Shown here: positions 28,680 through 40,701 of the stretch, one piece after another
How positions within the stretch are numbered: the stretch's first letter is position 1
Layout of the letters: the number at the start of each line of letters is the position of its first letter
DNA from: Zasmidium citrigriseum
Lineage: Eukaryota > Ascomycota > Dothideomycetes > Mycosphaerellales > Mycosphaerellaceae
Reading direction: 5' to 3'
NCBI GenBank assembly: GCA_002786025.1
Contig: NHNW01000004.1
Coordinates: 496,001-560,000, forward strand
DNA length: 64,000 nucleotides
Position numbers and translations under genes: made by a program
Notes under the pieces: generated by a model
The model's database searches: none
The model's input: the letters and a program-made list of their open reading frames with translations, nothing else
Told to the model about the DNA's origin: nothing

Positions 28680-30482
28680 TCAATGCTGTTCTTCTTCTGC
28701 TGTCGAATCCACCATTTTTCGCAACCTGATCCTTCCTCCCATCGGAGGACCTCTCGAGACTCCCAACCAAGGATTGCTGGGTCGCTTCTTCTCTGGCAGG
28801 TCCATCTCGTAGTGCAATAGAAGATGCACGAGAATCAACTTGACAACTCTGAGGGCGAAGAAGCGGCCTGGACTGGAAACAATCATCAGTAGCTGAATTG
28901 AAGGGAAAGGTGTTCAACTCACCATCCACTCTTCCGATACCCAAAAGGAACATACGTCCTCCCACCCTCCCTCGAACTACCATTACTGTACACAGGTCTG
29001 CTATCATCCAGCCACCTCGTCATCTTCCAGCGGAAAGCATCCGGATACGCATCTTCATCGTGCTGAGCGCCCCAGAGCGAGAATCCGATTTTTGTTCCGC
29101 GGGGTATGAGGCCTATGCCGGGCAGGTGCAGGCCGGTGGGGGAGGTTACCATACGGACGTTTGTGCGCGAGATGAAGTTGTTGAGGCGGAGGGATTCCTT
29201 GAGGGAGGCGTCGAGGAGGGGGAGGGATTGGAGGATGAGTTTCTGGTCGTGCGGGTGCTGAGAGAGGGCGGAATGGGCTTCGGAGCGGAGGCAGGTGAGG
29301 AGGTCCGGTGATTCTTGTTTCCAGGGTCCTTGGGTGTGGTTGTTGGAGAGGATATCGAAGAGGACGTTTTCGATTGTGATTGCTGTGCTGTCGATGGAGA
29401 CGAAGTTTAGCATGGAGATGCGGGAGGCGATGAATGAGGGATCTTGTTTGACGTGACTGAGCTGGGGATCGTCGAGAGCGTCGCCGATGGCCCAGGTTAT
29501 CAGGTCGTTTGGCAGGCTGTCTTGTTGCTTGGGGTCTGAGGCTTGGGCGAGGCGGGATCTGATTATGGGGATGGTGTGTTGGGCGGCTTTATGGTGGTTG
29601 TAGCGATCGCGGAGGATTATTATGGGCGCTATGAGGCTATGAGGTTGTTAGTGAGTGGTCGTGTTATGGCTGAGTAAAGTATATCGCTGACTCTCTCAGG
29701 CATGCAGGAACCATGCCGATCAACGCGGCTGTCAACATGGAAAGATCATTAAACGCCCCTGCATGTTTAAGGTACGAATTGTTCCGACCTATGTTGACAG
29801 TCTTAGTAAGTTGGCTTACTATGACACCCATAGCTGAACTTACATAGCGGCAATCCAACATATATCCTGCTCACCGTCTGCAAGACGATGGCCTTCCAAC
29901 AAGCATGCTCACTCAACTCAAACCAGCCATCAGCATCAGGCGTACCCGCTCCATCGATTGCCGCAGCGACTTCATCCTGCAGTGCTGGCGTTACCTTATC
30001 CAGATGCCGAGTAAGCTGCTTCTTGATGACAGATTCGAAGACGTGCTCGTGGAGGATGAGAGGGTGGAGGAAGGTATGATCGGCTCGCATGAATTCTCGA
30101 TGGGCTTCGAAACTGCTGAGGACGCTTTCGGGTTGGTCGTGGACCCCTGGACGATCGATGTTAGTTAAATGTTGATGAGTTGATGGATTGGAGCGCGTCA
30201 CTTACAGTCCATCCATTGCCACGGCAGCAGGACTTCGGCGCCGGTGAAGAGGTTTGCAAACACACATGGACGGCCATGGCGAGAGAAGTCGTTGTAGGCC
30301 CTCAAGAGGAGACTCTGGCTGTCGAGGATAGATCGAAGGTATACCCTGGCCTTTGAAAGCAAAGAAGAAGAATTCTCAACGCCGACCCATGGAATCGACG
30401 AGGGAATGGCTGGAGGTCGACTCCGTCGCTGAAGTGCAAGCAGTACCAGAAACGACAGAACCACAAGAGTAAACAATACCAT
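28680..30482 (-). CDS. Cytochrome P450 monooxygenase
   Basis: Five exons (30482-30206, 30146-29844, 29788-29692, 29636-28923, 28872-28680) encode 527 residues. The introns are 59, 55, 55 and 50 nt, and all phases agree. The N-terminus MVLFTLVVLSFLVLLAL is an ER membrane anchor, followed by a Pro-rich hinge. The I-helix region (about 301-315) reads FVSIDSTAIT instead of the usual AGxDT, as in the P450 families related to fungal ent-kaurene oxidases. The K-helix ExxR is E373-SLR. The last splice restores the haem loop FGYRKSGCPGRFFAL with Cys464 as axial ligand; unspliced sequence loses it. Such enzymes hydroxylate hydrophobic metabolites with electrons from cytochrome P450 reductase. The substrate is unknown. 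The neighbouring efflux pump and regulator suggest specialised metabolism or detoxification. Confidence 0.93.
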
Positions 30483-31941
30483 GGTCGCGCCAAGAAACGA
30501 AAAAGACGCTCACGCCGCTGGGCAAAGGGGGCAATACCATGGCGTCTAATATATGTGCAAATGCCAACATCCATCATAGCTCTGGCATAAAATGCCATAT
30601 GGACTCGTCTATGGCGTCGCTCCATCTTCGATCTTGAGGTCTATTGACGAAAGTCTCTGGCACTGAATCGACCTCTCATTTACTGATGTGGAAAACGGTC
30701 CAGAAATGGAGCCCATGTGGCGGCTGCGATGAGGCAAGTTTCCCAATGGTCTCGAGGGCGCTCAGCGCGGCTGTTGAAGAAACTATGTCACGATACCATG
30801 ATCTGCATCTGAGAATGTGAAAGTCAACGACTTCGAAACTCATGTCGGCATAGATGCTGTGACAGAAGATTTCTTCACGATCGGTATGTGACGTGACGAT
30901 CTGGATCCTTTGACGTAGAGTTGGGCTTGTGCGAGGAGTGCGATAGATTGTCTATCGGCAGATGCAAGGCCAGGATATATAGTCGAGATTGGGTTGCCGG
31001 TTGACTTTCCGCTCAGCCACAAGACGTAGGAGTATTAGCCTTCAAGCTTGCGATGCTGCAGAACGAAGCGTCGTGAAGAAAAGGCTTGGTTCCTTGGTTC
31101 TGAGACGTTGTAACGTTGGTGAAGTCCAATCAAGCGCGTGAAATAGTATTCCAGGTCTAGAGATGTCGAGGTCACCGTTATGGTGCTCGACTCGATCATT
31201 GCCATCCATCTGCAATTCGCATTCGTCTGCTGAATCTTGGCGACTGAAGTGAAGTCAGATTCGGCGCCTAACCCTTTCGGTCAGTATACGGCACAGAGTG
31301 TCCCTGGCTCTATCATAGACGCCTATAGCCTTGCTGGTTAGGGTCATGTCGTTCTTCACGGCACAGCTGCTATGGTTAGCAGTGTCTGATATAGTTTCGG
31401 CACATCGACCGTTGGGAACGGTCCTGCAAGTCATGCATCGTCGCCTCACCGAGTCAGGACTCTGCCAGCTTTCAAGGCTTTTCACTGCCGTTGATGTTGC
31501 CACTCAAAGTCAACTGTATTCAGATCCTGGAGAGTTTGGGAATATGATGTGCTTTATTAAGCAATCCCCAATGGTGACAAATGTCGATCCGTATGCAAGC
31601 TTTGCTGGCAGTCGAAGGCCCATGTTATAACGGCCAGAGTAAATCTTAAAGCGTCCGAAAACCGATATCTTTTGAGGAAGTACAAGCATGACGGCCCGCG
31701 GAGCATCCTCTCGGCATCGATTTCGACATGGTCGGTCCGCCTTTGATTGGGACCTGGGTTAGATGGTGATGTGCATTATGCATCCATGCAGTCTTCATGA
31801 CGCAAGTATCGATTCGATCGCATCGATCCGTCAAGCACTGGACGTTCGTATTGTCGTGACGATCATCGGCCGTAGATGTTGCAGTTGCGACGAGCAGCGA
31901 GCTTCTCTCACGGCTATACTGCGCTCGTCAATCTTTCAAAG
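30483..31941. other. Divergent promoter region between P450 and MFS genes
   Basis: About 1.46 kb. Short frames occur, including one at 31346-31630 with a hydrophobic start (MSFFTAQLLWLAV), but it has no other support. The region probably carries shared regulatory sequence for the two divergent genes; I could not identify a specific binding site. Confidence 0.4.
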
Positions 31942-33671
31942 ATGATGTCCGGGAATATTGAGGGAGCACCTCTGAGGAATGCCAGCCAATCCAGCGGATC
32001 TCAAGAGAAAGGACAGGATGCAGAATCGGGGAGAGCACCGGATCTTGAACAGTCGGACCAGAGCAGGTGGTGCCAGAAAGCCATCATCACCGTCTCCCTC
32101 TGTCTTGGTGTCTTCCTCTCGGCACTGGACAACGATATTATTGCCACGGCCATTCCCAGAATCACGGATGAGTTCGACTCGCTCGCGGATGTGGGCTGGT
32201 ACGCTTCGGCGTACTTCCTGACCACCTGCGCGTTCCAGCTGTTGTACGGCCGGCTGTACACACTTTACAACATCAAGTTCGTCTTTCTGGCCGCGGTAGG
32301 AATCTTCGAATTAGGCTCGCTGTTGTGCGCAGTAGCCCAGAACTCGACAACGTTCATCATCGGTCGAGCAATTGGCGGGCTTGGTGCTGGGGGTATCTTT
32401 GCTGGAGCTCTGGTCATCATCGCCGACACAATCCCACTGGAGAAACGGCCTGTATACGCTGGCCTCATCGGATCCATGTATGGCATATCCTCCGTCAGCG
32501 GACCTCTGCTTGGCGGTGCGTTTGTGGACACAATTTCCTGGCGATGGTGCTTCTTCATCAATCTGCCCATTGGCGCACTCACCATGGCGTTCGTGCTTAT
32601 GTTCTATAAGCCAGCCCACAGGAACCCTCGACAAAGCATGCCTTTCAAAGAGCAGCTTATATCGTTCGACATTCCTGGAACGATCTGCTTCGTGACAGCG
32701 GTTGTCTGCATCCTTCTGGCACTTCAATGGGGCGGCACGAAGTATGCCTGGAATGACGGAAGGATCAGTGGCCTGCTCAGTGTCTTCTGCGTCCTTTGCA
32801 TCAGCTTCATCTTGCTGCAAAGACTCCGAGGCGATCGAGCGATGGTACCGCCCAGAGTCTTCCGAGAGCGTGGAGTGTGGGCTGCGTGTCTTTTCGTCTT
32901 TTGCATTGGCGCTTCCATGTTTTCTTTTCTGTACTTTATTCCAATCTGTAAGCATTGCTGTTGTCAGTAACTGAGGCTCAAGCTGATAAAAACAAGGGTT
33001 GCAAGCCGTGAGAGGAGACACAGCGATTCAGTCGGGCATTCATTTGGTGAGTGATCTCGAGAATGCAGGTGCGCGGATGTCGAAATTGACCTTCGTCGCA
33101 GCTTCCTCTTCTCGGAGCGCTGGTCATCATGGCTGGTGTGGCAGGCGCAACTGTAACTTGGACGGGATACTATAACCCTTTGGTCATTGCATCCACCATT
33201 TTGATGTCCCTCGGGGCAGGATTGATGTCGACATGGTCCCCAAACAGCAGCCAGGGCCAATGGATCAGCTACCAGGTTATCTTCGGGGCCGGTATTGGAT
33301 GCGGGATCCAGCAGACCATGATCGCCGTGCAAGCAGTTCTGTCCCCGGATGATGTTGCCATTGGCACTGCTCTCGCTGTCTTCTCAGAGATCTTTGGAGG
33401 GACTCTGTTCGTGTCGATCGCCAACACGGTGTTCCGCAATCACCTCAGAGAGAAGATTGCCATCGAGGTGCCAGAGATTGACCCAGAGATGGTCGTTTCG
33501 GTTGGAGCCACGGATATGGCGAGAATAGTGCCTGGAGATGTCCTGCCTCGCGTTCGCATGGCCTATAACGAGGCCATTACGAGGTCTTTCAAGATGGGAG
33601 CAGCAATGGCGGCTCTATCCATCGTCGGCGCCTTGAGCATGAAATGGGTGAGTGTGAAAAAGAAGAAGTAG
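31942..33671 (+). CDS. MFS efflux transporter (DHA2-type, 14-TM drug:H+ antiporter)
   Basis: Three exons (31942-32947, 32997-33046, 33102-33671) with introns of 49 and 55 nt encode 541 residues. The first splice joins the conserved [14 protein letters not shown], and the second joins [10 protein letters not shown]. About 14 hydrophobic helices follow a polar 55-residue N-terminus. Signatures are [17 protein letters not shown] in TM1, [11 protein letters not shown], the [11 protein letters not shown] motif and the antiporter motif C-like [20 protein letters not shown]. These mark drug or toxin exporters of the DHA2 group at the plasma membrane or vacuole. The start at 31942 (tandem ATGs) is preferred; an in-frame ATG at 31876 would add 22 residues. 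Adjacency to the P450 and a Zn2Cys6 regulator suggests it exports the product or a toxic substrate of that enzyme. Confidence 0.92.
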
Positions 33672-34237
33672 TCATCAGCGCAGCCTCATGTTTTCCACAA
33701 GCTCTTTTTTGGGATCCAGCGAGTCGGCACATCCACCTTTCCTCTCGTCCGCTGAGTAGCGATGTCACGGTCCCCCTGTTGGTACAAGTAATCTGGTGAT
33801 GTTTAGTAATAATCGAGCGCTGGCCACTCAGAGCCAGACCGGTGGACGGGGGTATTCGATACCGATCCGGTCCTTGTCGAGACCCTCGTCAGCCGCATGT
33901 TGCTCGCACGAGTGATGATACGACAACCGCTGCGGCCTGACAACCTGCAAGTCTCCAGTAACGTTGCCCTCCTAAGCCCAGTATCGAACGCGTCGCCTAA
34001 AAGTGTTCCCTCCGACGATACCGGACAAAGTACCGCACGATCAGGCTGAGAACATCGGCTTAGTTCCACACAAGCTATTGTCGATGGAGTAACAGCGAGC
34101 GGAGACCAGCCCGTCATTGTCAGCGGCGCCGCGAGCACCTCGATACCGATTGCGAGACGCTTCAAGAACCAATTACCGCCCAAAAATTGAGATATTGGGA
34201 AAGAGCGCATTTTTTCCGTCGACCAGCTTCCGCCAAC
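33672..34237. other. Promoter region of the Zn2Cys6 regulator
   Basis: These 566 bp follow the transporter stop. I recognise no gene; a 189-codon minus-strand frame (33803-34372) overlaps the regulator's start and starts with no supported ATG context. Confidence 0.45.
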
Positions 34238-36950
34238 ATGCCCGCCGAATCGCAAGAGGAGTCTCCCGGCGAAGACTACTTCAACGACCTGTCGCAACAA
34301 CCTTCGAACAAAGGCGACGAGACGACGAATGGCGAACGTCACGCGTCGCAAGAGGAGACGACCAACGGACAAGTCCCCAAGCCAAAGCGCATAGCATGCG
34401 TGCTGTGCCGCAAACGCAAGCTGAAATGTGATGGTATCAAGCCGTCGTGTGGTACATGCACTCGATTATCGCACGATTGTTCCTATGATGAGGTCAGAAG
34501 GAAGAGTGGTCCGAAGAGAGGATATGTGAAAGCTCTAGAGGCGAGGCTGGCGCAAGTGGAGACGTTGCTCAAGACGCAGGACGAGACACAACAGCCAAAC
34601 GGGAAGAATGGGGATACGAATGGCAGCAATGAGGGTATGGTACCCGACTTTGGCAACCCAGCCATTGGGAGAAGCAATGTGAATATGATGCCGCACATGC
34701 AACAAACACGAGCCCAACATGACTTTCCAACGCAATCACCACATCCACACAGCATGCTCAATGCTGCGGCGACAGGCGGCATGAATGGGACATCCGAGGA
34801 ACCTTTCCCTTGGGAGATGATTGGGCTGGGCTTGGACGAACCTCTACCGAACCAGGATGTTATCAACGAGTTGAACCAGGCATACTTCGAAAGAGTCCAT
34901 CCGTCGTTACCCATGATCCACCGGCCACGATACTACGCTGCCATGAATCTCGCTCCCCACATGCGGCCTCCAGTCTGTTTGCGATACGCTATGTGGGCCA
35001 ATGCGGCGGCAGTGACTGATAAATACGAAGGCTTGCAAGAACACTTCTATCTACGTGCGCGGAAATACATCCAGCAAGACGAGATGAAGGGCCATGGCGA
35101 AAGTATGATCACAGTCGCTCATTCGCAAACATGGGCCCTCATAGCAACGCATGAGTTCAAGCACATGTTCTTCCCCCGGGCTTGGATGTCTGCTGGCAGA
35201 GCATCCCGCTTGGCACAGATGATGGGTTTGCACAGATTAGATGGACAGGGTCTCGACGTAAAGCAGTGTCTGCCTCCGCCAAAGGACTGGACTGAGCGCG
35301 AAGAGCGACGACGAACCTTCTGGATGGCATTCTGTGTGGACAGGTATTCCAGCATTGGCACAGGTTGGCCGATGACCTTTGAGGAAGGAGACATCATGAC
35401 TAGTCTCCCTGCCGACGACGAGAGCTTCGAGCTCAGCAAACCAACCAAGACGATGACTTTGGTCGAAGCACTCGAGCCCTCTGGAACAGCCGGCCTGTCA
35501 AGCTTTGCGGGAGTCGTTCTAATGGCATGTCTCTTCGGCCGGAACCTGACCCATCTTCATAGACCCACTCCGACCGACCACGATGATGATCTAAATGGCG
35601 AATTCTGGAAGCGACACCGTGCTATGGACAACATTCTCCTCAACACAGCTCTTTCTTTGCCCGACCCCTTACGCCTACCATCAGGACTAAACAACCCGAA
35701 TATCGTTTTCATGAACATGAACATACACACATCCACGATCTGTTTGCATCAAGCTGCGATATTCAAGGCCGATAAGAACAGAATGCCGGCGAGGATATCG
35801 GCAGAGAGCAAGGTCAGATGTATAACGGCTGCTGCAGAGATTGCCAGCATCATGCGACAGATCAGCCATCTGGATCTCTCATCTGTAAGTCTTCACCGGG
35901 AAACTTACTTGTATATCACAGCTGACTTTCGAATAGATGAACCCATTTATATCCTTCTGTCTATACGTGGCTGCCAGGGTCTTCGTGCAGTACCTCAAGT
36001 CGAGGCCGAAAGACGCCCAGGTCAAAGCCTCTCTGCAGTTCTTGTTGTCTGCCATGCACGCCATCAAGCGCAAGAATCCTTTGACAGAATCATTCCTAGT
36101 CCAGCTGGATGTTGACTTGGAAGGGGCAGGCTTAGAAGATACACATTCTCTACGAGCTCAGATGCAAAAGAGCAAATCGCAAACAGCCAATCGAATGCCA
36201 GGTTGCCCGCAAGAGCACTTGGCGATGCCGGGAATGGATTCTAAGAGAGTTCCAACCTATGGAGACAATGGACTGGCTGCCTACAACAACCCTGATCAGA
36301 ACGTCGTCGACCCGAGCAACATCCAGCAGGTGAATGGAAACAGCTTTGGCATGTCACATAACCAACCGGGTGGCACGTTCAACTTTAGTCTGCCGAATCG
36401 ACAACGGACACCAGGCTCGTATCGTAGCCCGGGCGGGTCGCTCAACAACAACCCTGAGATGGACACCAGTCCCGATGGGAGCAACAACGACCAGCAGACT
36501 CCCGGATCCAGCACAAACTCGCATAACAACGTCTCTTCGCACACATCGAATACGGCATACTCGCCGCAGAACGGCCAACATCCGGAACAGCAGAACGTCC
36601 CCACAGCCAATATGCAAGCCGACCCGGCACAGTTCTCTGGCATCTTCGATCCATCAGACCCTGCCTTCGCAGATTTCGATATGAGTGGGCTCAATAACAT
36701 GGACACTCAGCAGACTGGATTCGTCCTGCCGGCTGATTGGAGTGGTAACGCTGGCGGTGGAAATTCGAGTGGGATGACTCCAGGGTCGAACGGAGGGACC
36801 AACGGCATGATGGCGGGTTTCAATGGAGCTGGACTCACTGAGATGATGGGCGGGATGAGCGATGCTGACTGGAATCAGGTGTTGGATTCTTTTACGGGCT
36901 GGGAGACGGGTGTGGTTCATGACCAGCATGTGCATGATTGGAGGAGATAA
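34238..36950 (+). CDS. Zn2Cys6 fungal-specific transcription factor
   Basis: Two exons (34238-35884, 35937-36950) with a 52-nt intron in phase 0 encode 886 residues. The start is ATG 34238; the frame above has only TTG. The zinc cluster is C54-x2-C57-x6-C64-x6-C71-x2-C74-x6-C81, followed by the linker KSGPKRGYVKALEARLAQVETLL, a coiled-coil dimerisation helix. The fungal-specific middle homology domain spans about 200-600 (YFERVHPSLPMIHRPRY, REERRRTFWMAFCVDRYSS, GWPMTFEEGDI). The C-terminal 250 residues are rich in Asn, Gln, Gly, Ser and Pro, suitable for activation. It acts in the nucleus on CGG-type half-sites. The full domain set is intact. It may control the adjacent transporter and P450, or be an unrelated neighbour. 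Confidence 0.92.
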
Positions 36951-37331
36951 GGGCATCGTGAGAAACTGGATGCAATGTACACGATATGAGACCAGCGGGG
37001 CTATTTGTGGGCAGCGAAATATGGGCGAGATACCACTGTTCTGGAGTAATGGCGCAGCGAACGCTACGAAGAAGCATGGCCATGCTCACTCTACTCTTAT
37101 GATGATACGAAGTCGGAAAGACTCTTTGCCAGCGCCATTATCCCTTTATTTTCCTATTTGGTTTTCACTTTTTCTGGATGTGCTCTCTTGTCGAGGCATT
37201 GGACTGACGTAGTGATCACGTGACGCAACCAAAGATAGGTGAATGAAATGTGCGAGAGATCTACGTCAACATGGGAAACTGGTTCTCGGTCTAGGACTAC
37301 AAAATCTCATCCCGTTGTACCGTCTACATAT
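36951..37331. other. Convergent intergenic region, nothing recognised
   Basis: These 381 bp hold the 3' flanks of the Zn2Cys6 gene (plus) and the OSCP gene (minus). Confidence 0.5.
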
Positions 37332-38155
37332 TTACAAGGTATCTTGGAGGAGCTTGTTCATCTTGGCCATTCTCGAGGAGACGCTCAAGTCAATGGTGCG
37401 GTCGCCGATCTCAACGATGAGGCCGCCGCGGATATCTGGGTTGACCTATATCAATATGTTAGCGTAACCATTCCAGAATCAGTTCGATGTGAAATATGTA
37501 TGGTCCCATACCTTTGGCACAACCTTCAACTTCTTGTTCGCACCGACGTACTGGCTCTTGCCCACAGCGGTCTCGAGCTGCTTCACAATCTTGTTGTCCA
37601 GAGGAGCAGCAGAGGTGATGGTCATCTCAACCTCGCCACGGGCAGCGCTCATCAGCTGGCTGAACTTCTCGCAGACGCCCTCGAGGACGCTGAGGCGGTT
37701 GTTCTCGGCAAGGGTGGTGAGGAAGTTAGAGACGGTGTTGGACTTGTCCTGGACATTGGTCGTCTTCTGCAGCTCGGTGACGATCTGCTTCTTGTCCTCG
37801 GCGGTGAGAGTCGGCGCGGTGAGGATGGACTGCAGGCGGGAGTCCTTTTGGAAGGTCGCGGTCATGGACTCCAGGGCCTTGGAGACGGAGTCGAGGGATT
37901 GCGACTTGGAGGCGGCCGTGTACTGCCAATGGCTGTGTTAGAATCTTCTACATCTTGGACATCGCGATTCTGAGGGATTGCCGGGCGTACCAGAGCGCTG
38001 GCGTAGGTGCCATCGACGCCGAAGAGCTCGATAGGAGGCTTGGTGGTGGCATCTGCAGGCTTTGCCGCGGCTTCGGCGAAGGAGCGTGTGGCCGCGACCT
38101 GGAATCGAGGAGCTGCCACTCGGAAAGACCGAGCTGCAACGCGGCCGGCCAACAT
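37332..38155 (-). CDS. ATP5: Mitochondrial ATP synthase OSCP subunit
   Basis: Three exons (38155-37991, 37922-37512, 37445-37332), all joined in phase 0 across 68- and 66-nt introns, encode 229 residues. The presequence is basic and Ala-rich (MLAGRVAARSFRVAAPRF). The OSCP core begins IELFGVDGTYASALYTAASKSQ, where the first splice is needed. It continues with the helical domain VSNFLTTLAENNRLSVLEGV and ends with NPDIRGGLIVEIGDRTIDLSV, a highly conserved strand restored by the second splice. OSCP (delta in bacteria) links the F1 head to the peripheral stalk on the matrix side. Length is normal and no part is missing. An alternative acceptor 14 nt upstream in intron 1 would break the frame. Confidence 0.94.
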
Positions 38156-39390
38156 TTTGGAGTGCGAGTGTGTAGAGCGGGCGCAATGGCGGGTGGACTG
38201 CGAGCTGGTCGTTGGTGATGGCGTCGGAGGAGGTTGCTTGGTGCTCGGAAAGACCCGGCGCTTGAGATCGGCGCAGGTTGACTTCACCTCTCTTTCACAC
38301 AGCTTGCTCCTTTTGATTAAGTTCGCATTCACGCGAAATGTCTAGAAAATGATTCTCAATTCTGTGTATCGATGAATTACCTCCATCCATGTCTTGAGAA
38401 GCCATGCCAGAGCTGATCTTTTTAAGACGAACGAGGTGTTAGGGAAGCATGGATTGTGATCTCCAAAAATCACGTAAAAGCACCGCAAAAGGCACTGCCG
38501 ATGGCGTTGTGGGAATGGTTTGAGGTACAGAATGAAACCTGTGCATTGCTGATGGAGTACTGCGGATGCAATCGCTGAAGATGACTGCTCCTGTGGACGA
38601 CGCGCGGCGACGACGATATCGACGTGCAAAGCTACAAGACGATGCGACGAGGAAGCTATTCTCAACGTACAACATGGGAGAAACCATGAGCAAGCCGTCC
38701 TTCCTTCTTCCGGCTTGCCTGACACCTTCCATCGTATCGTCGAACGCAGCAACCATTTCTGCCTCAGGCACGCCAGTATCAGAATCACCACGGAATCGAG
38801 GTGCAAAGCTCTCAGAAGCTCTGGCTCTCACGCTGGCCAATGGCTCCGGAGAGCTCGCCGTCGCTCTAGACCCTGCAGATTTCGCGGCCAATGAGCGGCA
38901 ATCCTGGGACTTTCTTCGCAGGTCTTGGCATTGGATTTGGGAACAACACCTTCACCAAGAAACCTGTCGCACGCTCGCATTCCAGCAATATGCGTCGCAT
39001 TTTCATGTGGTGAATTGGAGGTTGTAGCGCACGTTGAGGCGCATCACCTCGACCAATTTTGAGGGCGAAAGAGGAAGAATTGGACTTTTCGCAAAGCTGT
39101 TGAGGAAAATCACTCATTCATTCACTCCCGCTTCACGTTTTCGCGGGGAAGCTTGTGCACAGCCCCAATGTGATACTATTGTCGCGGTGCACGGGCTCCC
39201 CATTGTCGGCGCGCACAGTCGAAATCACCTCTTCTCTCTTCTCTTACTTCTTCCTCCAAACCAACCCGACAACATCCACTCCTCGCGCATCAACTTCGAC
39301 AACACAATTTCACAGCACGCAAGCTTCAGAAACCCTCACACATTCACGCATTCACTCGCGCCGCTTTCACCTGATCGCCGCCAGCAAGCC
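38156..39390. other. Intergenic region between OSCP and C2H2-like gene
   Basis: About 1.2 kb of divergent promoter sequence. One ATG-initiated 153-codon frame (38566-39027, plus) is listed separately. From about 39200 to 39390 the sequence is C/T-rich and free of ATG, as expected of a leader. Confidence 0.45.
38566..39027 (+). CDS. Possible small hypothetical protein
   Basis: An ATG-initiated frame of 153 codons lies in the OSCP-C2H2 interval. It has a basic start (DARRRRYRRAKLQDD) and no signal peptide, domain or conserved motif. Frames of similar length on the opposite strand begin only at TTG. I list it for completeness; chance is the likelier explanation. Confidence 0.2.
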   Translation: MQSLKMTAPVDDARRRRYRRAKLQDDATRKLFSTYNMGETMSKPSFLLPACLTPSIVSSNAATISASGTPVSESPRNRGAKLSEALALTLANGSGELAVALDPADFAANERQSWDFLRRSWHWIWEQHLHQETCRTLAFQQYASHFHVVNWRL

Positions 39391-39445
39391 GTGAGTCCTC
39401 ACATGCAAAACTTCCTCCGTCGCATTCTTCTGACTTCTACTCCAG
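39391..39445 (+). other. Probable 5' leader intron 1 of the C2H2-like gene
   Basis: A gtgagt donor, tctgac branch and ctccag acceptor define 55 nt. It contains an ATG (39402) that splicing would remove. Confidence 0.5.
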
Positions 39446-39543
39446 ACACCAGCTCAACCTCGCTCACCGCATTACACACCGGTGCTCGAGCATCCGAACT
39501 CCACAAGCTTACCACCACCGGCCATCCTCGAGTCTCTTCAAAG

Positions 39544-39597
39544 GTATGGCAAGCTGTCGCATGTTTCTTTTCGCCGCAACTGACAGCATCCTCGCAG
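39544..39597 (+). other. Probable 5' leader intron 2 of the C2H2-like gene
   Basis: A gtatgg donor, actgac branch and tcgcag acceptor define 54 nt ending 52 nt before the start codon. It contains an ATG near 39561 that splicing would remove. Confidence 0.5.
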
Positions 39598-39649
39598 AGA
39601 CTCCTCGACACAGCTTTACCCACCTCACACAACATCCACACTCGTCACC

Positions 39650-40701
39650 ATGGGCTGCACCAAGATGGGACACATGCACCAGTGGCCAACTTCCGGCTCG
39701 CTCGTCATCCAGCGCTGTGAAGTGCGATGCAACTTCTGCGAGGGCCCGGCCGCGAAGAAGGATTGGAAGTATGCCTGGTTCTTGCGCCGTCACGTTCGTG
39801 CGATGCACGTCAAGAAGGGCCAGTACCCTCGTCTGCGGGTCGAATGTACCTGGTAAGTTGCAATCTCACCCATGCTTCTGACATATGCTGACCGCTACTC
39901 AGGGACGAGAAGAACCTACGCGGCCCAGGCAGAGCCGGCGTCAAGAAAGAAGAGGAGTCCGACGACGAGGACGACGAGCCGCCCACCTTCATTTCCCAGC
40001 CCATCTACGAGGAGCAGCGTGATCAGGGCATGGTGTACCCATCGTTCATCAACCCAGGGGATCTCAATGGCGCGGGTGCCGATTTCGACTTCAATGACTA
40101 CCATCCATTCCCAGTCTTCGGCACTGAGGATCCTCACTACGGCGGTCAGAATGAGAGCTACACTGCTGTCCACTTTCACGATTTCCTCGACGACGCCACC
40201 GGTGGTCATGGCAACGTGCAGCCACAGCTCGACGCCGACGGTTTGCCCATCGTCAATGACAACAACAACCTGCCAGAAGCTGCTGACGAGCTGTACGATG
40301 ACTCTGACGAGTACACTTGGCACGACGAAGTCGACGAGTACATGCGATACTTCGACCCTGCCTACCGCGAGAAGTCTCCTCAGCCTATCGAGAAGTCCTC
40401 CAAGCCCATCCAGAGCCTCCCCAAGCCCGTGGACAGCTATCCAGTCGAGCGTCTCCCCGAACAGTCTTTCAATGAGATCATGGCAGCAGGCACGAAGATC
40501 GACGACAACATGCGCTCCCGCATCGTCGCGCACTTCAACATGGCCTGTGACGAGATCGCAGAGCAGGGCATCGACCCAAAGCAGCTCCTCACCTGCATTG
40601 GTGACATGGCCCGCATCCTGTACAAGGTGTCAGAGACAGACATCAAGCCCACCATCGACGCTGAGGGCTGGGCTCTCCAGCAAAACCCGATGACCTACTG
40701 A
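39650..40701 (+). CDS. C2H2-like zinc-finger protein, unknown target
   Basis: Two exons (39650-39852, 39903-40701) with a 50-nt intron encode 333 residues; the start lies in an ideal context (caccATGG). The first 53 residues hold a finger-like array: C27-x2-C30, 17 residues, then H48-x4-H53, with C3, H8, H10 and C23 nearby. The spacing is longer than the classical 12 residues between Cys and His pairs, so the fold may be atypical. The rest is acidic (EEESDDEDDE) with repeated Asp/Tyr-rich segments around FDFNDYHPFPVFG, and a Pro/Lys-rich part before a helical C-terminus. I do not recognise an ortholog. A DNA-binding regulator with an acidic activation region is a reasonable but unproven reading. 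Confidence 0.8.
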
